Source of the DNA: Ailurus styani
Lineage: Eukaryota > Chordata > Mammalia > Carnivora > Ailuridae
Reading direction: 5' to 3'
NCBI GenBank assembly: GCA_002007465.1
Contig: LNAC01000860.1
Span: 317,225 to 381,224, forward strand
Length of the DNA: 64,000 nt
Made by a program: the position numbers and the translations under genes. Position 1 is the stretch's first letter. Each line of letters opens with the position of its first letter. The notes beneath the pieces were generated by a model. It did no database searches, had not been told where the DNA came from, and was given only the letters and a program-made list of their open reading frames with translations. Of this stretch, positions 56,649-64,000 are shown one piece after another.

Positions 56649-56975
56649 GGGCATCTGTCTGGCTCAGTTGGTAGAGCATGTGACTCTTGATCTTGGGGTT
56701 GTGAGTTCAAGCCCGATGTTGGGTATAGAGGTTATTTAAAAATGAATTCTTGGGGTGCCTGGGTGGCTCAGTTGGTTAAGCAACTGCCTTTGGCTCAGGT
56801 CATGATTCCAGGGTCCTGGGATTGAGCCCTGCATCGGGCTCCCTGCTCAGGGAAGAGTCTGCTTCTCTCTCCCTCTGCCTGCAGCTTTGCTTACTTGTGC
56901 TCTCTCTCTATCTCTTTGTCAAATAAATTAATAAATAAATCTTTTTAAAAAATAAAAATGAAATCTTAAAAAAAA
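56649..56975 (+). mobile_element. Short tRNA-Lys-type SINE carrying a nested Can-SINE
   Basis: GGGCATCTGTCTGGCTCAGT, TGGTAGAGCATGTGACTCTTG and GTGAGTTCAAGCCCGATG are a tRNA-like head with A- and B-box-like parts and no CT-rich middle. The outer duplication tattaaagcctttg / tattaaagtctttg lies at 56635-56648 and 56976-56989. A Can-SINE sits inside its A-rich tail. Confidence 0.88.
56752..56953 (+). mobile_element. Can-SINE inserted in another SINE's tail
   Basis: Reads GGGGTGCCTGGGTGGCTCAG, GTCATGATTCCAGGGTCCTG and a CAAATAAATTAATAAATAAATC tail. The duplication aaaaatgaattctt / aaaaatgaaatctt lies at 56738-56751 and 56954-56967, within the tail of the outer short SINE. Confidence 0.93.
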
Positions 56976-57239
56976 TATTAAAGTCTTTGAGGAATTGACA
57001 GTTTTCAGACTCTAACTAGATACAGACAAGGTTAGGTGAAAGCAAACCCATTTTTATCATTATTTTTGACTGTGAAGAACAAAATGTTGGTCACAGCTTT
57101 AAAAAGAGAGTTGAAGTGATCGCTCCAAATTTAATATGCATTTCAAAATGAAAAATGAAACTCCCCTGAATATGTAGTTATTAATATGGCTACTAGAGAT
57201 ATAAGCTATAAAGAAGTATTTGTAACTTGATAATTCATG

Positions 57240-57665
57240 GTAGTTCATTCATTCCACAGAGTTTTAATGTATGCTAGGTACAGTGCAGGGATCAAGTAGG
57301 ATACTGAATAGGCAGAAAAAGTCCCTTTTCTTATGGAGGTGGGAAGGAATAAATAAGAAGAAAACCATAAGATAGGGGCACCTGGGTGGCTCAGTGGATT
57401 AAGCCCCTGCCTTCGGCTTAGTTCATGATCTCAGGGTCCTGGGATCGAGGCCCACATCGGGCTCTTTGCTCAGCAGGGAGCCTGCTTCCCCCTATCCCTC
57501 TGCCTGCCTCTCTGCCTACTTGTGATCTCTCTCTGTCAAATAAATAAATAAAATCTTTTAAAAAAAAAGAAAGAAAACCATAAGACAGAGAGTTAAGTGC
57601 TATGATGAGAGAAGGAACGGTTCACAACGGGGTGCACAGTCCATCCTGCAGAGTCAGGGAATTGG
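57240..57665. mobile_element. L2-like relic split by a Can-SINE
   Basis: TTCATTCATTCCACAGAGTTTTAATGTATGC, AGGTACAGTGCAGGGATCAAG and GAAAAAGTCCCTTTTCTTATGG before the SINE, and AGTTAAGTGCTATGATGAGAG after it, parallel the L2 3' region. Diverged. Confidence 0.6.
57375..57570 (+). mobile_element. Can-SINE, young, nested in L2-like relic
   Basis: Reads GGGGCACCTGGGTGGCTCAG, GATCGAGGCCCACATCGGGC and a CAAATAAATAAATAAAATC tail. The duplication aagaaaaccataagata / aagaaaaccataagaca flanks it (ending 57374; starting 57571). Confidence 0.95.
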
Positions 57666-58780
57666 GATTCCAGTGGGATATTCAGACAATGGGTTGTTAA
57701 GAGGTAGCCAAGTGAAGCGGAAAGTGTTTCCACGCTTTATTTCCTTCCCCAGAGGGGCTGACACCAATTTCACCATTAAGTTCTATGAATTAGTGAAGAG
57801 ATCTCGTGGAGAGAAGCTTGCCATTGATACACCACGGGCCTGCTTTAGGTCAAGTGGCACGTTTAGGCTGTAGTGAGAGGAGATGGCACAATGAGAGAGG
57901 TTTCCAGGTACAAAAATACCTGGTGTCCTCTTGTCCCTTGAGGCTCTATCCACGACTGGAAAATAGGCTGTATTTCAGGAGCCTATGTCCAAAGGGTTTG
58001 GAGAATTCAGTCTCATTTAGGCTGATTGGTGATCTAATGCTGTGGACAGGGAAGTAGATTCGTCTTGGCTTCCGTGAAATTTAACAAATGGTATGGTTGA
58101 GTGTGGTGCACCTGTCAAGTGGAGATGGGGAGGACTTACTGCAGGGAGAAGGCAGAAGGTTCTAAATGCATAGAGAGGAGGTTATCAAGAGCCATGCAGA
58201 TGGCCACTGTAATAGGTAAGCTTCCTGGGATTCCAGTGAATGCGTCAGTCTAGACCAGGAAAAAAGCAGCCAACAAGGATTGTTGAGGAAACCTAAACCA
58301 TACAAGGGATGGCCTGGGGTGGAGAGAGAAAGGACCGGTCAAAGAGACACTCACTGCTTAACTTTGTTCTTTTCTAGTTTCTTTTTTTTAAAATTCCTGC
58401 TCATGCTTCACTTGAACAAAGGTTTATTTAGCCTTTAAAATTTTGATAACCTCCCTGAGCTGAGGGAATCTGAATCTTTCATCAGGGAGAGTTAGGAGGT
58501 CTGTCCTCTGTTCCAGAGGGAGATAGGGTCCCTTTCCTCCAAGGCTGGTGGTTCCACAATCATCATCAAAATCATCATACAAAAGGAAAATAGTCGAGGT
58601 CTTCTCACGGATGAGCAGAAATGCAACAGAACCATGGAGAAACGTCTCCCAACAGCTCTCATCTCAAGATTTACAGAAGTCACTTTCCCTTTCTGGCTCA
58701 TGTATTTTCATATTTTTAAACAAAAGGGTTAAACTGGATCAAATCTAAGGTCATTTTCAGGCAATATAATTCAGATGATT
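57666..58780. other. Unassigned sequence
   Basis: No gene or repeat was confidently recognised. Part (about 58090-58330) has an L2-like flavour. Confidence 0.3.
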
Positions 58781-58781
58781 G

Positions 58782-58939
58782 TTTCTTCTTCTTCTTCTTC
58801 TCCTTCTTCTTCTTCTTCTTCTTCTTCTTCTTCTTCTTCTTCTTCTTCTTCTTCTCCTTCTTCTTCTTCTTCTCCTTCTCCTCCTTCTCCTTCTCCTTCT
58901 CCTTCTCCTTCTCCTTCTCCTTCTTCTTCTCCTTCTTTT
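58782..58939. repeat. 158-bp pure pyrimidine tract, (CTT)n then (CTCCTT)n
   Basis: There is no purine on the plus strand from 58782 to 58939. The left part is mainly CTT repeats; the right part is mainly CTCCTT repeats. One frame reads poly-leucine, giving a spurious 75-codon open frame at 58779-59006. Confidence 0.97.
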
Positions 58940-59026
58940 AGAACAGTTTCATGAAGTTCTGCTTTTCAAGGTCTTATCATCTCAGGTCATGCTTACTTCC
59001 AAATGATCACTGCTGGTTGGCATTTA

Positions 59027-59028
<2 letters not shown>

Positions 59029-59061
<33 letters not shown>
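59029..59061. repeat. (AC)n microsatellite
   Basis: About 33 bp of AC dinucleotide. Confidence 0.96.
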
Positions 59062-59067
<6 letters not shown>

Positions 59068-60505
59068 CATACCTGGAGAAAGTGATGTTTCTTTTCTCAT
59101 TTCTTTTTGTGACAGCCCAGTGGACTGGAAGTTGGCATTAAAAGGAAAATCTGGCCATAATCATAGTATGTATCTCATTTCTTTTCCTACCACCTCAGAT
59201 TAACTGGCAACACATTTTCCCTAATCTAAAGTCATAGAAAATGGTCTGTGAGTTGATCTTTGTTGAATTCCCTACTTCTTACCCTTTTTTCCCTCACCCT
59301 CAATAGGAAATTGTTCTGGGGAGGAGAATAATTTGTTGAAATGCTTGCTTGTCGAGAAGAATCTAGCTGATCCCTGTAAAAGAAGCCGGGTTACCAGGAA
59401 AAGACCTAATGCATCTGCTACAGGTGGCCTTGGTATCTTATCAGGATTGTCCACAAAGTGCTCCGCTTGGTAGCAGCACTCTGATGCCTCCGAGCTGGGT
59501 GGCTTTGCTAACCTGCTGATCCTGGGCTCTCAAGGGTCACCTTCTAAGTCTGAATTTCCTCCACAAAGCCAATGTGCCTCTCTCCCAGCTTCCAATTCCA
59601 TAAAACTCTTCTCTGTCAGAGTTTAAGAACTCTACAGAAATCATCAGTGTCTTCCAGAGCCTTCCTCACATAAAGACTAGCAGAAGGTTCCCTAGGGGAA
59701 GGCACTGGTGACTGTCAGTATTCAGGACCACTGGCACAACTCTGAACTACCCTATTCTTGAGCTGGAATTCGATGCCCTAGCTGGTGAGGGCTGGGTTTT
59801 ATCATCCTGCTTGAGCTTAATATCGGTGTGGCTGGATTATGTCCTGGACAGCTTTGCTCTCTCCCCCACCTCACCCCAAACCACTGCAACCTTCCCTCTT
59901 TCCACTCTCCTTCTTCAACATTTATAACAAGGCTTTTGCCTCAACACAATGGTTATCATTTCCACCCTCTTATCCCATGTCTGCTAGAGCTGACGTATAT
60001 GGTCATGCAGATTTTGAGCTTTATGACTCAGCAGGGCACCATCAGATAGAACCCTGCCCAGATTTGTGCAATACCCAACCTACACAACCATCCACAGTGG
60101 GCCTGACATTCGCTCATCACTTTGCATGCTGTTGCTCATATAATCCTGTGATTTAATTCTCCCTGTGTGCATGCAGCCATCTGGACCCCTCTGCATTGTC
60201 CCCTGGGATTTGCTGGGAGGGGCGGGGAGCAGGAGAAAATGCCCCAATGCTCTTGATTCATGCTGTGCTGTGAGTAATCAAGACTTTTGTCTTTGACCCA
60301 TGAGTATTGTGTTTTCTGCCAGCATCAGGCTAACTTGTTCTCTTGTAAGTAAGATAAAATCCTGGGCCCTTCACAGTTGATGAGAGCGAGGGCCTAGAAA
60401 GCAGGGATTCCAATTCGCAGGCAGATGCTGTAGAGTTAGCTATTTGATAAGTAGTTTGCAAAATAGTGCTTTTCCCAAAGAATGTTTTCTAAATGAGTGA
60501 AGCAC
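59062..60505. other. Unassigned, mostly unique sequence
   Basis: About 1.4 kb without a recognised gene or repeat. Confidence 0.3.
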
Positions 60506-60517
60506 ACACACACATAG

Positions 60518-60567
<50 letters not shown>
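60506..60567. repeat. (AC)n microsatellite, interrupted
   Basis: AC dinucleotide with an interruption (ATAGATAC at about 60515-60522), followed by CAGAGCCACAGCCACAC and GAAAGAGAGAG. Confidence 0.95.
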
Positions 60568-60569
<2 letters not shown>

Positions 60570-60668
60570 CCACAGCCACACACAGAGAAAGAAAGAGAGA
60601 GAGTGCAAGTTTCAAGGCTCAAATAGGCCATAGATTACATGAGACATTAGGACATTTTCTGGTTCATT

Positions 60669-60864
60669 TTTTTAAAAGACTTTATTTATTTATTTGACAC
60701 AGAGAGAGAGATCACAAGTAGGCAGAGAGGCAGGCGGCGGGGGCGGGGGGGGAAGCAGGCACCCTGCTGAGCAGAGAGCCTGATGTGGGACTCGATCCCA
60801 GGACCCTGAGATCATGACCTGAGCTGAAGGCAGAGGTTTAACCCACTGAGCCACCCAGGCGCCC
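60669..60864 (-). mobile_element. Can-SINE, young, with G-rich expansion
   Basis: Reads ACTTTATTTATTTATTTGAC, ATCACAAGTAGGCAGAGAGG, a G-rich GGCGGCGGGGGCGGGGGGGG (about 60733-60752) and TTTAACCCACTGAGCCACCC. The duplication cattttctggttcatt / catttcctggttcatt flanks it (60653-60668 and 60865-60880). Confidence 0.95.
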
Positions 60865-60880
60865 CATTTCCTGGTTCATT

Positions 60881-62124
60881 CTAATGCTTAGGTCATGAAC
60901 CAAGCTTAACATTGATCCATGCCAAGCGCTTGGTACTATTTCCAGGATTTTCACTTTGAAATGGAAAATTAGGAGCCTGTACCACCCAACACTGTTATCC
61001 TTAACTATATTTCTAGGGAGTGCATCTGTGCTTTACTTCTCCTTTCTCTCATTCCGCCAAGAACTCATTCTCACGTGTCTTCAGGTTCAATTCTTTTAAA
61101 GTCATTGTGTTGTTGGTGGTGTTTGTGAGGACATGTCTTGCTTCCATGCTGTCATCTTAGCAGTGTTTCATGGCTGACCCCAACGGTGTCACTATCAGCA
61201 CCATCGCTGCCCTGAATGAGAAGGCTCCTGTTTTCTTATTCTCCTGAGCACCTCTGCCACAAATCCTGTGGGCTTCATTTGCCTTTTATCCTCTCTGAGG
61301 AACTGCTTGGTATTCAGACGGACAGAACGGCTGCCTTTCTATTCCACAGCCTTCATCGGGTCTGCTCAAGTAGGGATGCACACTTTTATCACCGTGACTC
61401 CTGGTCTGCGCCCACCCTGTCTCTCAGCTACGGGCAGCGGGTTCCCTCAGGAGATCTGACTCTTGAGAGAACAAGAGAATCAGAGCTGCCGGGCTGAGAA
61501 AACCAAGGGCTCTTGAAGTGATTGCTGGAATTTTCTAGGAATAATGAGTGAGGATTGGATTGTGCACTGGTGACTGTACTCCTTGGCATTCAAGAAACAT
61601 CCTAGCCAGGGCACCCGTTTGCTGGCCTAGACTAATAAACACTTCAGCCACCGTCTGGAGAAGAGGCCGTAATTCAGACTCGAACCCACAAGCAAAATCA
61701 GGTAGATGATCATTAGTTTAGGAATCTCTTTTCCCCTTTCAAATCCATTTTTGTACAAGAGCACACTTTCATGTCTCTCCTGGCTCTTTCAGGGGCCAAA
61801 GATGTTTAATAATCATAAATAAAGTTGGAAATGGCAGATGATGTTTGGGTATGACCACAGATGCCTCAAAATACATCTTTTGCTAACCCGGGATGTTCCA
61901 TGGAAAGAAAAGGGAGTTAACATTTTGTACACGGTACTAATTCTAATCCATCTACATGTGACTTTTCTTCCATAAAAGATCGTTCGTTCTTTTCTCAAGA
62001 AGAATGTCACAGTTATATATTCTGGAAAACCTCCCTGCTGTCTCATTTGTACAAAAGGGAGGCTCAGTAGATGTTGTAAGCCTGGAAAACAGTCCAGTGG
62101 ACAATTTAGGGTCTCTCAAGGTAG
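60881..62124. other. Unassigned, mostly unique sequence
   Basis: No gene or repeat was recognised over about 1.2 kb. The 93-codon frame at 61216-61497 has no domain. Confidence 0.3.
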
Positions 62125-62137
62125 CCCTAACTAATTT

Positions 62138-62332
62138 CTTTAAAGATTTTTTATTTTATGTATTTGACACAGAGAGAGAGATCACAAGTAGGCAGAGAGG
62201 CAGGCAGAGAGAGGGGGAAGCAGGCTCCCTGCTGAGCAGAGAGCCCGATTCAGGGCTCGATCCCAGGACTCTGAGATCATGACCTGAGCCAAAGGCAGAG
62301 GCTTTAACCCACTGAGCCACCCAGGTGCCCCA
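62138..62332 (-). mobile_element. Can-SINE, young, minus strand
   Basis: Reads CTTTAAAGATTTTTTATTTT, ATCACAAGTAGGCAGAGAGG and GGCTTTAACCCACTGAGCC. The duplication ccctaactaattt / ccctaactaaatt flanks it (62125-62137 and 62333-62345). Confidence 0.95.
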
Positions 62333-62345
62333 CCCTAACTAAATT

Positions 62346-63293
62346 TATTAGGGAACATTTCACTTGCTTCCCGATGGTACCCATCTTCTTTTGTATCTGA
62401 CAGATGGGATGTTCTGGGGGAGGGAACTCTGAGGGGTTGCACACAGTAGCCATACAGGTCTTCTGGAATTGCCAACTTTCCTGTTGCGTCTGGGTCCTCT
62501 GAGATTATCCCAAGGTCTCAGGTGCATTAGCCATTCTTAACTCGAAAGTAGCTGACAAAGCTCCATAGGGCCAGAGTTCTAGAAGGGCATCTTTGCTGTT
62601 TCGAGTTGTAACACAGTCCCAGCAGGATTATCTCTCTGTTTGTGCATGGGGGCTTACCCCAGCTCCTTCCTCTCTTCCCCATGCCTGCCCCCTCTCTGTA
62701 AGGAGATGGATTAGAATTTTGATGGATGTGGTTATAAAATTTCCCACTATCTCACGTCTACTCCTCACCCCCCCCCACCACCCACACATATTATTGAATT
62801 CCAGGCATTTCTGAGGATGTAGCTGAGGTTATTCAGGACCCTTGTGGATAGATTTGGTGTATGATTTATGGCTTCTCTCCCTCACACCTCCTGCTTAAAA
62901 CCTCCCATGCATGATTTTATGGAAGCATCTGTTTGGAAAGGAATACAAACAACTATGATTGAATTTATTCCTCTCCTTCCAGATGAGGAATGGTTTAAGC
63001 TATGTCTCCCATGATTTAAGGGAACACAACGTCATCTCTAGAAGTACCTCGAAAGAAAGTGGATTATGTTAGAGTTATCTACTTTATCAATAGAGCTGGA
63101 GTAGTAGCCTGTCCAAAACAATGCAGAAGGATCGTGCAATCTCCAAGAAATGTAATCCCTAAGGTGGAGGCTGCCATTTTGTGCATATAACCCAAGAGTT
63201 ATATGTCTTAGGCACCTAGGACACTGGGACAGTATCAAATTAATTTTATAATGAAAAAATCCTTCCCTGGGTTAATCCATTGTCTCTGCTGTC
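62346..63293. other. Unassigned sequence
   Basis: No gene or repeat was recognised. Confidence 0.3.
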
Positions 63294-63311
63294 ACTTAAC
63301 CCCATTTTCTT

Positions 63312-63515
63312 TCTTTCTTTCTTTCTTTCTTTCTTTTTTTAACATTTATTTATTTGACAGAGAGCACAAGCAGGAGGAGCAGCAGGCAGAGGTAGAGGGA
63401 GAAGCAGGCTCCCTGCAGAGCAGGAAGCCCGATGCAGGAATCAATCTCAGAACCCTGGGATCATGACCTGAGCCGAAGGCAGACACCCAGCTGACTGAGT
63501 CACCCAGGCGCCCCA
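63312..63515 (-). mobile_element. Can-SINE with (TTTC)n tail complement
   Basis: It begins with (TTTC)n at about 63307-63335 (the purine tail read backwards), then AACATTTATTTATTTGACAG, GGCTCCCTGCAGAGCAGGAA and AGTCACCCAGGCGCCCC. The duplication acttaaccccattttctt / acttaaccccgttttctt flanks it (63294-63311 and 63516-63533). Confidence 0.94.
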
Positions 63516-63533
63516 ACTTAACCCCGTTTTCTT

Positions 63534-64000
63534 CTGTTGTACACCTACTGGCAAAAGAGAAAAACTGGCCTGTTCTTTCTTCTTAGAAGAATTGCAAAAG
63601 CAATTTTCAATTCTGAATTTGCAAAGCAGAACCTTTTCTATCTCCTTGTGCAATTCCCTTTCTTCTTTGCACCAGCTTGGGTGAGCTCTGCACCTGGTAC
63701 TCAGCATCTGAGTGCCTGCATCAGGGATTGACAAAGCTTCTGGTATCCATGAGGGGAGTTGGCCACTAAATAACGTTCTCCACTGAGACCATTAAATTTG
63801 ATTCCTAGGCAAGGGACATGGGATTTCAATAGAAACCACTGGACCATTTCCAGAAAAAGACTCTTCTGGTGAGTGATTCACAATAAGTCTTCTCCAGTTT
63901 ACAGATAAGGCATCCGAGTGAACTGCTCTCCCTCTGCTTCCAACCCCTTGCATGTATGCCTGCGAGCACAAATCAATGATGCAATTAAGTTGAGTAAGGG
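63534..64000. other. Unassigned sequence at window end
   Basis: No gene or repeat was recognised. Confidence 0.3.

Noticed and set aside
58779..59006. 75-codon poly-leucine ORF
   Set aside because: It is a translation of the CTT/CTCCTT pyrimidine tract with no supporting gene structure.
61140..61500. Possible processed pseudogene starting ATGGCTGACCCCAACGG
   Set aside because: The start-like context is appealing, but the frame gives no recognisable protein and no poly-A tail or duplication was found.

Overview
This window is nuclear DNA from a carnivoran mammal. The diagnostic signal is about three dozen copies of Can-SINE, a tRNA-Lys-derived SINE found only in Carnivora, on both strands with A/B-box-like heads, CT-rich middles and (AAAT)n/A-rich tails. 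The youngest copies (heads reading GTTAAAGCCTCTGC, tails ending CTTGTGATCTCTCTCTGTC-AAATAAAT) look like the type common in mustelids such as mink, ferret or otter. That placement is from memory and is an inference. No bacterial, plasmid or phage gene organisation is present, and no multi-exon host gene could be recognised. The window reads as intergenic or intronic DNA.

Layout. 0-10 kb: mixed unique sequence with L1 3' ends, an antisense L1 ORF2 piece, two ERVL-MaLR-like solo LTRs and five Can-SINEs. 10.08-11.4 kb: the end of a Tigger1-like DNA transposon, followed within about 30 bp by a striking 8 x 120-bp perfect tandem array. 12.98-14.49 kb, minus strand: the only long ORF that resembles a real protein, an intronless 501-codon relative of the TANGO1/cTAGE5 (MIA3/MIA2) ER-exit-site family, probably a retrocopy. 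14.5-24 kb: mostly unique sequence with MIR, MER5 and Tigger3/MER2-like relics, a 24-bp minisatellite and a 114-bp assembly gap inside a SINE. 24-42 kb: AT-rich and L1-dense, with sense and antisense L1 ORF2 remnants, an MLT1-like solo LTR and a probable ERVL/MaLR internal remnant. 44.9-47.5 kb: two consecutive sequence duplications that each meet exactly at N bases, the signature of overlapping contig ends that were not merged. 49-57 kb: more L1 and SINEs, including a SINE-in-SINE nest. 57-64 kb: L2/MIR-type relics, a 158-bp pure-pyrimidine tract, CA repeats and young SINEs.

No operon-like or co-functional gene set exists here. I found no convincing undescribed biological system. The items most worth a second look are the TANGO1/cTAGE-like ORF with its frame-shifted C-terminus, the 120-bp composite array with eight potential Z-DNA blocks, and the false duplications around the gaps.
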